Assembly: GCA_029339505.1 (NCBI GenBank)
Contig: JAQISU010000081.1
Coordinates: forward strand, 13,303,001-13,367,000
Reading direction: 5' to 3'
Source of the DNA: Unio delphinus
Lineage: Eukaryota; Mollusca; Bivalvia; Unionida; Unionidae
DNA: 64,000 nt
Shown here in pieces: positions 54,372 through 61,728 of the stretch. Below the pieces are notes generated by a model that saw only the letters and a list, made by a program, of their open reading frames with translations, was not told where the DNA came from and made no database searches. The translations under genes were made by a program, and so were the position numbers. Positions within the stretch are counted from its first letter, which is position 1; the number at the start of each line of letters is the position of its first letter.

Positions 54372-55301
54372 TAGGGTTGTTAAACGAAAATCGGAAATCC
54401 GATTATCGGTTTTTGTTTTTACAAAACGATAATTGAATTCAATATTTTTTACCATTTTTGTAGTGAACATTTTTAAAAATTCCAGAAAAAAAATAATTCA
54501 TGCATTTGTTTAGTGTTTACATTTTAATACAATATGGCCAGCAGATAAGGTGTGTTTGTTTAAAATTTGTGAGCGCTCCATGCATCGTGTTTGTAAATGA
54601 ATACATTTATTGTTGAAGGATGTCAATAGTTAGTCGACCGACCGGTCGCTAAGTTCTTTGATGTCCGAAATTGACAACAATAGACTGTTAATAGCTAGTC
54701 TCTGTTGTTGAAGACTGGTCTCTGCTGATTGTGCCTTTTCAAGTTTACAAATATGGCTGGTCGTATAAATAAATCTGATGTACGGTAAAACTTTGAAAAA
54801 ATTTCATCAAGCATGGCTCGCTGTAAACTATGTTCACAACAAATAAGTCGGAGCGGTGGTACTACTACTGGATTGCATGCACATTTGCGTAGCAAACATC
54901 CCGGAATTGCGGCTCCTTGAAATGTTCAGCGGCGATTAACGACATTTATTGGAACACAAAGAAACCGTCCTGATAGTCATCAAGAAATAGTTACTGCTGC
55001 TGTAGCTAAGTTTGTCGCTGAAAACATGCTACCAATTTCGATTGTAGAATCTAATTCCTTCCGTGATTTGATGGCTTTGGTGGAGCCACAATATCGTCCT
55101 ACATGCCGTCAGACGATGCGCGTCTATACGTTATGGTATGTAATAAATATCTTTTATTCGCAAGAGGCATTCACTAACTTGAATTATAAGAATATATTTC
55201 TTGTAATTTTCAATGTAGGACAAAAACCGATAATCGGTTTAAAATCGGATTTCTACAAACGATAATCGGTTTTGGAAAAAAAAGCGATATTAACATCCCT
55301 A
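54372..55301. mobile_element. hAT element, 930 bp, with transposase remnant
   Basis: Bounded by TAGGGTTGTTAA (left) and TAGGGATGTTAA read inward from the right (11 of 12 match). It is flanked by a perfect 8-bp target duplication ATTAAAAG (54364-54371 and 55302-55309). Subterminal CCGATTATCGG / CCGATAATCGG palindromes occur in both ends. It encloses a degenerate BED-finger transposase N-terminus. The internal structure suggests deletion of most of the transposase gene. Confidence 0.93.
54753..55130 (+). pseudogene. hAT transposase N-terminal fragment with BED finger
   Basis: One plus-strand frame from an ATG at 54753, broken by TAA (54786-54788) and TGA (54918-54920) but with no frameshift. 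Residues after the first stop include ARCKLCSQQ and GLHAHLRSKHPG, the Cys2...His2 pattern of a BED zinc finger, which binds DNA in hAT transposases and ZBED proteins. Further on comes FVAENMLPISIVES and LVEPQYRPTCRQT, the segment that normally follows the finger in hAT transposases. The fragment stops at TTATG|GTATGTAAT, a good splice donor, and TTTTCAATGTAG| at 55206-55217 looks like the matching acceptor, so an intron end is probably preserved. The catalytic core and dimerisation region are missing. It sits inside the 930-bp hAT element. Confidence 0.82.
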
Positions 55302-55309
55302 ATTAAAAG

Positions 55310-56371
55310 TTACCAACCTTGCTTCTTTTATAGTATAACAGACTGGGACCGGTGTCATAGCAGTATCATAAATATTATCATCACTTGCTATGATCATCTT
55401 TCTTCCGGCATTCGCTTACCCTCCCCACCCAAGATTACACAGGATTCATAATGTTGTTAACGCATTTTGTGAAATGCCATTGGCATAAGTTGATTGGCGA
55501 CTGAAAATCCAAAATTACTCTAAAATAAAATAAACATGCTGGATAAATATAATGCCTTAATCAATTTATTGTCAACAGGTTTACAAAAGTAAGAACATAA
55601 TCTGATATTGGCGAGGATGACACTAGATTTTGTATCTCATGTTGTGTTTAGCCTGATGCTACAATAACACATTACCAAGAATCCAAATGCGAAAAAAAAA
55701 AATTCCATAAAAATATCGCCATATATTGAGTTTATGTTACATTAAGTCTTATGCGTGCAAAAGATATAACGAAAATATAATATTACATATTCAAAATGCC
55801 AATCTTACTAGCATCATGTCAGCACATACCGTCTGCGTCCACCCGCTGCAAAAGCTCATTGACTAAAGGTAACCGGTGAAGGTACATTTTGATTCTATAT
55901 CACTTTATGTCATTGTAGGAATTCAAAGGACATGAATTTGCAGACATATCGAATATGAAACTCTCAAATTAGTAGAGTAATTTTATATTAAATATAATAT
56001 TCCTATTTATGTCATTTAATACACCACTGATGTAAACGACAATTCCGTATGAGTCTTATCTACTAAGTCATATTTCCACATTAACACCGCAAGAGGAAAA
56101 CACATAGATGAAACGAATTTTTCGAACAAAGAATCAAAATTTATTTTATAACAAACAATAAAAATAACTCTCCTTCCTCAAAAATCAATATTTATCATTT
56201 ATTATTTATAAATAATATCGGGTAAAGAAAAAAAGCAATTGAAATTTTAATATATCTAAGTTCGTTCAAACTCGGATTCGGACTTACTGCCATATTCCAA
56301 GTTGTAGACCAACAAAAAGCAAGAGAAAAAAAAGAATGGGTTGACTCCCTCGAAAGAATAATACTTCTGCT
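55310..56371. other. Unassigned AT-rich sequence
   Basis: About 1.06 kb without a recognisable gene, RNA or mobile-element boundary. A stretch near 55950-56010 (ATATCGAATATGAAAC, then TTATATTAAAT) loosely resembles the duplicated segment at 56906. Confidence 0.5.
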
Positions 56372-56389
56372 GGGGGGGGGGGGGGGGGG
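56372..56389. repeat. 18-bp poly-G tract
   Basis: Eighteen consecutive G on the plus strand, immediately left of the duplicated segment at 56401. It is capable of forming a G-quadruplex. A shorter purine/G run (AAGGGGGGAGGG near 56861) stands upstream of the second copy. Confidence 0.9.
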
Positions 56390-56400
56390 CTCAGCGAGTT

Positions 56401-56552
56401 GAATAATATCCATCTTTTGTAAGTCTCGGCTCGTTAAAGCTGGACATTATTTAACGAGTTTCATAAATTAAATATTAAGCCGTTACCAATTTGAGGTTCT
56501 TTTCATCACATAGTTTTTACTTTAGTAGAAAGTATTTAGAAAAATGAATTTC
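56401..56552. repeat. Duplicated segment, copy 1
   Basis: GAATAATATCC...TTTTGT(A/G)AG...CAACGAGTTTCAT-type block also present 505 bp downstream. Moderately diverged from copy 2. The 62-codon ORF at 56622-56810 lies between the copies and is not recognised. Confidence 0.6.
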
Positions 56553-56905
56553 AATCATTCTGACAGATGCTGTACATTTCATTTGTTGTGCGTAAAAAAA
56601 AATAGTCCCAAAGTTTAAATAGTGAATGTAGATTTTACATTTTTGCTAACCATAAATCAAAGAATAAGTGTCCATCCAAAAGAAAAGACCATTTTTTCCC
56701 AATTACCTTTCGCGAGTCGAATCGAAAAATGGCTGAAAGAAATGTTCATTGAAAGCAAGACATTTCAGAAGGTGGAATTAAAAACGTTTCTGCATGATCG
56801 CAAACAGTAAAGAAGATATTGCACAATAATTTCTAATAAATGGGGAATCTTTAAAAAAAAAAGGGGGGAGGGTAATGATTTAATATCGAACTTATGAAAC
56901 AAGCT

Positions 56906-57065
56906 GAATAATGTCCCACTTTTTGTGAGCCTTGGCGAGAAAAAGATGTACACTATTCAACGAGTTTCATTAAAAAAAAAATTATATTAAATCAATACCT
57001 ATTTGACATTATTTTTATCACATTGCTTCTTGTTTCAGTTGAAATTAGATAGAGAGAAGAATGAA
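56906..57065. repeat. Duplicated segment, copy 2
   Basis: GAATAATGTCCCACTTTTTG, then AACGAGTTTCAT, TTATATTAAAT and TTTTTATCACAT match copy 1 in order. The origin (an old tandem duplication or transposon ends) is unclear. Confidence 0.6.
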
Positions 57066-57233
57066 TGATTTGTCATGTGCATAAATGAAAACGCAGAACG
57101 TGCTTGTTTTTAAAAATACAAAGAACTAGGGTCCAAATAAGCAACATTTTATAACGAAAAAAATAATTTTTCAAAACAATGACCATTGCGTGTAATGTCA
57201 CATTATTTGATACGGTAGACAGTAAACATAGAG

Positions 57234-57371
57234 TAGGAGTCTCAAACGCAAACCACCCCAAAGTCCTCAAGTGTGCATTTTCGATGGCCCAAGGGCCGCA
57301 CCATCTTTGTTATCTCTCATGATATCTTGCAATGCCAATCATTTTGCGGGTCACGCGTGTTTGAGACCCAG
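57234..57371. mobile_element. Possible short hAT-like relic
   Basis: TAGGAGTCTCAAACGC at the left and GCGTGTTTGAGACCCA at the right form imperfect inverted ends of the type seen in many Ac/Charlie-like hAT elements (GGTCTCAAAC). A GGCCCAAGGGCC palindrome lies inside. No 8-bp target duplication was found, so the boundaries are uncertain. It may be an end of the element that left the transposase remnant at 57902-58465. Confidence 0.45.
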
Positions 57372-57901
57372 AGTTGACAGCTACGCGTTTTTTTTTTTTT
57401 TCTCGCCCAGTTGGGCTCCTTCTTAAATTTGGTTGCGTGAAAATTTGTTAGATTGCGGGTTGCGGTTTTTTGGGCTGGTTTCTGATATGTGTCACCGTAA
57501 TTTGGGCTGCATCTAATTGCCATTAAATTCTCCGCATTCAATTTCAAACTGGCGCTAGTGACGATAATATCTTAATAGAAATCGTAACGAATCCATTAGT
57601 CTGGATGTATCTTCATAGATGTCATCTCACATACTTAAATTTATTTTTAAAATTCACGAATCGCAAGAACGAAGCGCGCATCTAATTCCAAATTTCAGTT
57701 AAGCTAGCATATCAATAACATATATATGGTGGTAACTGTAGCCTGTAGGGCGGAGGCTCTATTATCACTTTTTCGGTGTTACAATATTGTTAAATATCAA
57801 TTTCAGTTATAGTTTAATATGGGTAAGTGGTCACAGTAGGAGAAACGATACACCAAACACTTTGGCATTGAATTCAACTTGGTGCTGCATGACTCCAAAT
57901 T

Positions 57902-58465
57902 GTGGGCTCTTTTGCAGACCAAATAAAAGAGCACGGTCGTCTTTATCTGTTGGAACTACTAAGGGAACTGCGTCGGATATTGCCGGCAAATGTTGAACAG
58001 CTTGAATCTGTGCCTGCTCCACCTTCTGTCGTCCTTGGAGCACAGAAGCCGCAGTTGACAACGTTGTCCATTTTAACTCTGTACAAGGGAAATTTGGGAG
58101 ACCTCGAGCAACGGTGGATGCGAATATGTTTAATCTCTTGGCCACACTGTAGTGATAACGAAGTTGAGCAGTTTTGGATAACTTTAGCAAATTATACGGA
58201 CCCTTGCGGAGTTCTTGACTTTCTACAACTGGATATTTCGCCTTATGTGTTGCAGTTGCCTTACAGTAATGCAGCCGTCGAAAGAACTTTCTCTCCAATG
58301 AATCTGATTAAAACGAAACTAAGAAAAAGCATGGGGCTAGGCATGATGGAAGCGTTGTTACGCATTCGAAGCTATATGAAGCGCAACGGGATCTGTTGCA
58401 ACCAATTTGTCCCATCTACAGCAATGCTGAGTAATTTCAATTCGAAAAATGTATGCGACAACTGA
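57902..58465 (+). pseudogene. hAT transposase C-terminal (dimerisation) fragment
   Basis: A 187-codon open frame whose second half carries the hAT dimerisation domain: VEQFWITLA, then LQLPYSNAAVERTFSPMN, IKTKLRK, ALLRIRSYMK, and a Cys-containing tail ending in a normal TGA. In intact transposases this domain holds the conserved Trp and the SNA-VER-FS core and mediates multimerisation. The first ~70 residues do not show a clear transposase match, and the catalytic DDE region and BED finger are absent, so this is a 3' remnant. A 155-codon minus-strand frame over the same DNA is a shadow. The remnant is distinct from the BED-finger fragment 3 kb to the left and need not come from the same family. 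Confidence 0.8.
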
Positions 58466-59189
58466 ATCTGCTGATTAAGACGAGGACGTTCTACCACAGG
58501 AATACTTAGAATTACATAAAGTGGTATCTTCACCGACTATGTGATAATTGTGGTTGTTACGTGTTTAGGCTCTATTAAAGAGTAACAAGAAAAGAGTGAA
58601 GACAACAAGCTTTGTTAAATTTAACAAATGTTTTCTCCCCCCACGAAAAACAAGGTAAAAATGAGGAAAAGAACTTACGGTTTTAAGAATCAAATCCAAA
58701 AATGAAAAAAAAATTGAAATCCTAATAATAAAATGTTCTAATGAAACTGGGTTCCAAAATGGAAGGCCCGCGTGATTCTTATCCCAGGGCCCATGATCGC
58801 TCTCTACAGTCCTAAATATACCTAGGTGTTTGGTATCGCGTTGTTGTTTTTCAAGTCAGAGATCGGCGAATAAGTAAATAAATATATTTACCTTCAAGAT
58901 AAGCTTTGTGTCTATTTGTCGTTTTTTGCTGTTTCTTAAAATGCATTTAATTTCCAGTTTAAATCAGATCATTGCTGAAAACGATACATTTATTCAATAG
59001 GAGTTACTCGGCAGTAATAAAGAGAAGAAAAAAAATCATACGATGGTATATACTTGTCTTAATATTGGGAACTTGTCGCATATGATGCACAATGTCCGGA
59101 GCAACTTGAAAAAAATGGATGCTAGTTCCATGGCGTTCATTTTGTCACCGGTGCCCTCCAACAACAGAATAGGATGAAGGAGAATTTAT
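58466..59189. other. Unassigned sequence
   Basis: About 720 bp with no recognised coding sequence. It includes palindromic pieces (GGAAGGCCCGCG, CCCAGGGCCC near 58762-58793) that might be the far end of the hAT relic, but no matching terminal repeat was found. Confidence 0.4.
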
Positions 59190-59408
59190 TTAACAACTTG
59201 TGACGGGTACTGGCGACAGAATTGTCGGTGCGAATGGGCCCACCATCACGAACAGCGGAACGCCAAAAGTGACTCAATCGCTTGCTTTTTGCTCCCAGAA
59301 ATCAGGGTTTATGTGGAATGCTTTCAACGCAGCTTTCATATTGTCTTTGAAACGTTTCTTCTGACCTCAGTGGGATTGCTATCCTTGCTGTAGCTCGCCG
59401 TGAGTAGT
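59190..59408 (-). pseudogene. LINE reverse transcriptase, extreme C-terminal tail
   Basis: Minus strand reads GELQQG, then after stops GQKKRFKDNMKAALKAFHIN, PDFWEQKASD, and after a 1-nt frame change HFWRSAVRDG and STRHKLLN. This is the characteristic short tail after the reverse transcriptase domain of non-LTR retrotransposons (basic QKKRFKD block, a conserved Trp, then a W-R block). Two in-frame stops and one frameshift show it is dead. The remainder of the element is absent: immediately upstream the sequence turns into a short tandem repeat. The 5' truncation fits ordinary LINE insertion. The clade cannot be assigned from this piece alone. Confidence 0.7.
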
Positions 59409-59422
59409 AATATGGGACGATA

Positions 59423-59560
59423 GGGGGCCTATGGAAAATCCAGTCAAAAAGGGCTTGGTACGATATGGGGCAAAGATTTGTGGGGCCTATGGAAATCCCA
59501 GTCAAAAAGGGCTTGGGACGATATGGGGCAAAAGGTCGTGGGACGATATGGGGCAAAGGG
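59423..59560. repeat. Small minisatellite (58-bp period, plus a 25-bp partial)
   Basis: GGGGCCTATGGAAA...GTCAAAAAGGGCTTGG...ACGATATGGGGCAAA occurs twice with a 58-bp period (59429 versus 59487). GGGACGATATGGGGCAAA then repeats once more 25 bp later. It explains the three overlapping ORFs on both strands. It abuts the truncated LINE tail. Confidence 0.8.
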
Positions 59561-59665
59561 AAACTGAACATGGGAATATTGTTTGGGACCTTCTGGCGAC
59601 AAGAAAATTGAACATGGTGGGACTGTATAGCGACAAGGGGAAAATAGAGGCAAAGAAAGCTAATA

Positions 59666-59701
59666 TCTTTTCGAGGCATATGAGTGGCCCTGAAAAGGGC
59701 C
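59666..59701 (-). terminator. Histone-type 3' stem-loop with downstream element (minus)
   Basis: On the minus strand GGCCCTTTTCAGGGCC (59701-59686) forms a perfect 6-bp stem with a UUUC loop, the canonical replication-dependent histone mRNA 3' hairpin. It is followed by ACTCA and, 12 nt further, the purine-rich CGAAAAGA (59673-59666), where the U7-binding histone downstream element would be. It lies 27 nt after the stop of the minus-strand ORF at 59729-59962. In animals such a hairpin gives non-polyadenylated, S-phase-coupled mRNA. Confidence 0.75.
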
Positions 59702-59728
59702 GTTATGTGTAATGTTAACAGTATCTTG

Positions 59729-59962
59729 TTAACACAGAGGACATCGCACAGATCTTCTTCTCTCCCTTAAACTTCTCCTCACTGTGGGGCCATAGAGAAG
59801 AACTCTCTTTAAACATCCTTGCCTCTCCACATATATCCTTCTCTTCCAAAAGAATGTATCCGTCATATGAATGATAGTCCACGATGATCTGACATACATG
59901 GGTAAGTCAGTACGAAATAGCATGGTAGAAACAAGAGTAGAAGATTCTACGTTGGTCCACAT
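59729..59962 (-). CDS. Small basic protein ending before a histone-type stem-loop
   Basis: A 77-residue ORF starting at the first ATG, about 20 nt after the predicted transcription start of the minus-strand TATA box (60008-60013), and ending 27 nt before the stem-loop. It begins MWTNVESSTLVSTMLF and its C-terminal half is strongly basic (KRRIYVERQG, RRSLRERRRSVRC), ending RCPLC. It is not a core histone: no histone-fold signature is visible. No family is recognised. A second minus-strand frame over the last ~180 nt (DYHSYDGYILLEEKD...) is also open and could be the true one if a frameshift or splice is present, since TATGTCAG|ATC resembles an acceptor. Its divergent partner at 60179-60820 has the same 3' arrangement. 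Confidence 0.5.
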   Translation of the reverse strand: MWTNVESSTLVSTMLFRTDLPMYVRSSWTIIHMTDTFFWKRRIYVERQGCLKRVLLYGPTVRRSLRERRRSVRCPLC

Positions 59963-60004
59963 CTTGTGATGAGAAACAGGTGAAGCGAATACCGCGAACT
60001 GCGG

Positions 60005-60135
60005 TCATTTATAGGGGAAGAGCGGATCGAAACGTATTGAGTGTATTCACCAATCCAAACGTGCGTTACAAAAGTCAGTCACAGTCATCCAATCGGAAGA
60101 GAGCAGTCTGTGACGTCACCTTCCCTATATAGAGG
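60005..60135. promoter_or_regulatory. Divergent (bidirectional) promoter
   Basis: Minus-strand TATAAA at 60008-60013 and plus-strand TATATAGA at 60126-60133 face outward. Between them lie CCAAT motifs (60050-60054 and 60089-60093) and a consensus cAMP-response element TGACGTCA (60111-60118). Expected starts, 25-30 bp beyond each TATA, fall ~20 nt before the two start codons. The layout resembles the shared promoters of divergent histone gene pairs. Confidence 0.65.
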
Positions 60136-60178
60136 TTCTAGCGTCTGTGTACAGTCAATCGATGCGACAGAGTTGTCA

Positions 60179-60820
60179 ATGATGTCGGACACTAAGAAGA
60201 CAATGAATTGGGGTGAGCCAGTAGTAGAGACAGCAAGTAATGGGACAGCAGTTACTACCAAACTCATGACAAATCTACATCCAGAAGAAGTTGATTTTAG
60301 CTGGGATATTGTGGATTTTCTAACATCACAAGAATTTATTCCGGAACCTTCGTTACCTGCTGCTTCTTCTTATGTACACGTCAATGATTTTAAGCAAAGA
60401 CAAAAAGAAGAATTGGAGCGATTTTTACAACAACAGAAAGTAGAATTACAAGATTTTCTTATTCAACAGCGGGAAGAAGAAGAAGCAAGAAGGAAACATC
60501 AGGAAGAAACAGTAGCAGCAACAGAGAAAAAAGAAGACCAATGACAGAAAGAGAATAGTGAAAATCAAACGGTCACGACGGTACTTTTAGATATTTTAGC
60601 ATAGTTAAGGAGTCTGAAACAAATGTATCAGACTTCTTTATCACGACCGAAGAAGAAAAGACCTTCTCGAGCTAAACAACCCAATCTATCTGTAACTACC
60701 TCTGCCATACCACCGTTAGTGATTTCTACCAAATCAATGACAGGAACCACTATTCCCGAAGTAGGCCTCGGCCGTGGCAAAGGCTTAAGACAGCTAAAGA
60801 TGGTTACGTCACGTTTCTGA
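60179..60820 (+). pseudogene. Coiled-coil protein with basic tail, ended by histone-type stem-loop
   Basis: A single plus-strand frame of about 214 codons. ATGATG at 60179 is ~25 nt after the predicted start site. The frame is broken by TGA (60542-60544) and TAG (60602-60604) and closes with TGA at 60818-60820, 33 nt before the hairpin. Residues 1-75 are mixed and acidic. Residues ~76-121 form a charged, Gln/Glu-rich coiled coil (KQRQKEELERFLQQQKVEL, QQREEEEARRKHQEE). After the stops comes a nuclear-localisation-like block RPKKKRPSRAK and a basic end GLGRGKGLRQLK. No family is recognised and it is not a histone. It could be two proteins or a readthrough product, but the unbroken frame and the single 3' signal favour one gene inactivated by point nonsense changes. 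Confidence 0.55.
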
Positions 60821-60853
60821 GTTTGTTTTGTTTTAAACAAACAAAACACCAAC

Positions 60854-60890
60854 GGTCCTTTTCAGGGCCACTCAAATTATTTCGAAAAGA
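60854..60890 (+). terminator. Histone-type 3' stem-loop with downstream element (plus)
   Basis: GGTCCTTTTCAGGGCC (60854-60869) folds into a 6-bp stem (one U-G pair) with a UUUC loop. It is preceded by CACCAAC, typical of the 5' flank in histone mRNAs, and followed by ACTCA. CGAAAAGA stands at 60883-60890, 13 nt beyond the hairpin, matching the spacing at the minus-strand copy. Together with the copy at 59686 it forms an inverted arrangement ~1.2 kb apart. Confidence 0.75.
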
Positions 60891-61130
60891 AATACTATTT
60901 GAATTGCCTAATTCAATGAAAACTCAAAAGTCCTTTTTTTTTTTTTTTTAACCCATGATGTACGTGTGAGTGAATGAATGTGTGAGTGTAAGTTCATATT
61001 CTATAAAAATCAAAACCAAGAGACACTTACATTTTTTCTCTCTGGTGTATTCTGGTACAAACGTTACAATCCAATATCACAACATAACATCACACAATAC
61101 CACTTTAAAAAGTTCATATGTTTCTTCTGT
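60891..61130. other. Intergenic, with T16 tract
   Basis: No gene is seen. A 16-T run (60934-60949) and GT/GA-rich short repeats (GTGAGTGAATGAATGTGTGAG) lie between the plus-strand hairpin and the 3' end of the minus-strand zinc-knuckle ORF. No AATAAA was noted for the latter. Confidence 0.5.
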
Positions 61131-61590
61131 TCACTCTTTCTGTTTCTTTAATTTCTTTACTGTCACATGTTTTTCTTTTTCTTCTTCGTCTTCACTTTCG
61201 TTTCGTCTTGTTTTCTTCTCTTTGCGAACGTGTCGGGGTTCTTCCTTGGGGGAGGGTACCTCTTCCTTCTCCTCCTCCTCCTCCTCCAGTTTAGAACTCC
61301 TTTCCCCCTCCTCCTTCTGCTCCTGTTGTTTCTTAGGGCAGTTTGGAGACCAATGTCCTTTCTCTTTACAAATGATAACAGGTATCTTGACTTTTGTCTC
61401 TATTGGTACCTTTTTTGTTTTTGTCACGATCTAGACATTCTGTAGCCCAATGTCCTTTCTTCTTACAGATATAGCAAGTATCTTGACTTTTATCTCGAAA
61501 GGAGGGAGAGTAGTCCGTCGGCTTGTCTGAAGAAAACGTTCGTATGACACCACGAAAAGTTCTGATGAGAAGTTCAACTTATGTAGGTTA
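61131..61590 (-). pseudogene. Tandem CCHC zinc-knuckle protein
   Basis: Minus strand, read from about 61590 downward. The first knuckle CYICKKKGHWATEC (61476-61435, 42 nt) has the exact C-x2-C-x4-H-x4-C spacing of retroviral-Gag/CNBP knuckles. A second (61380-61338) has the same pattern but is 43 nt long, so one inserted base moves the frame in its middle. In the new frame it continues CKEKGHWSPNC and then a Lys/Glu-rich tail (KLEEEEEEKEE, PRHVRKEKKTRRNESEDE) to a stop at 61131. Both knuckles follow the same RDKSQDT spacer, indicating an internal duplication. It is probably single-stranded nucleic-acid binding. The start is unclear: an in-frame stop lies near 61592 and no good ATG was found, so it may be 5'-truncated. 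It is divergent from the polymerase, sharing the 61650-61683 promoter. The plus-strand Phe/Ser-rich frames over it are shadows. Confidence 0.6.
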
Positions 61591-61648
61591 TTCCATCGTT
61601 CTGGTCAATGTGAGAATAAAATGAATAATGAAAGATTAGACAATGATT

Positions 61649-61683
61649 CTTTATATATGCATGGATCGGACATGAATATATAG
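61649..61683. promoter_or_regulatory. Second divergent TATA pair
   Basis: Minus-strand TATATAAAG (about 61658-61650) faces the zinc-knuckle ORF. Plus-strand TATATA (61677-61682) lies ~50 bp before the polymerase ATG at 61729, giving a leader of about 20-25 nt. The two boxes are less than 30 bp apart. Confidence 0.5.
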
Positions 61684-61728
61684 GGTTATGGTATTTAAAA
61701 TGTAGTCATTTGACTTTTTGCAGACAAG

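Noticed and set aside
57317..57547. 76-codon minus-strand ORF (Lys/Asn/Thr-rich)
   Set aside because: It crosses the right end of the possible hAT relic and a poly-T run; no recognised domain.
57831..58298. 155-codon minus-strand ORF
   Set aside because: It overlaps the plus-strand hAT dimerisation domain, which has recognisable conserved residues; the minus frame shows no domain.
59302..59712. Several overlapping ORFs on both strands with repeated FDWIFHRPP / VKKGLVRYGAK segments
   Set aside because: Generated by the 58-bp minisatellite; periodicity, not coding, explains the open frames.
59666..60890. Reading the two inverted GGCCCT...AGGGCC regions simply as terminal repeats of a 1.2-kb MITE
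   Set aside because: The loop is UUUC in both, the ACTCA flank and CGAAAAGA spacing match histone 3' processing, both lie ~30 nt after stop codons, and no target duplication was found outside them. It is kept as the main alternative.
61131..61445. Plus-strand Phe/Ser/Leu-rich frames suggesting a membrane protein
   Set aside because: They are the complement of the Lys/Glu-rich tail and zinc knuckles on the minus strand, which have specific motifs.
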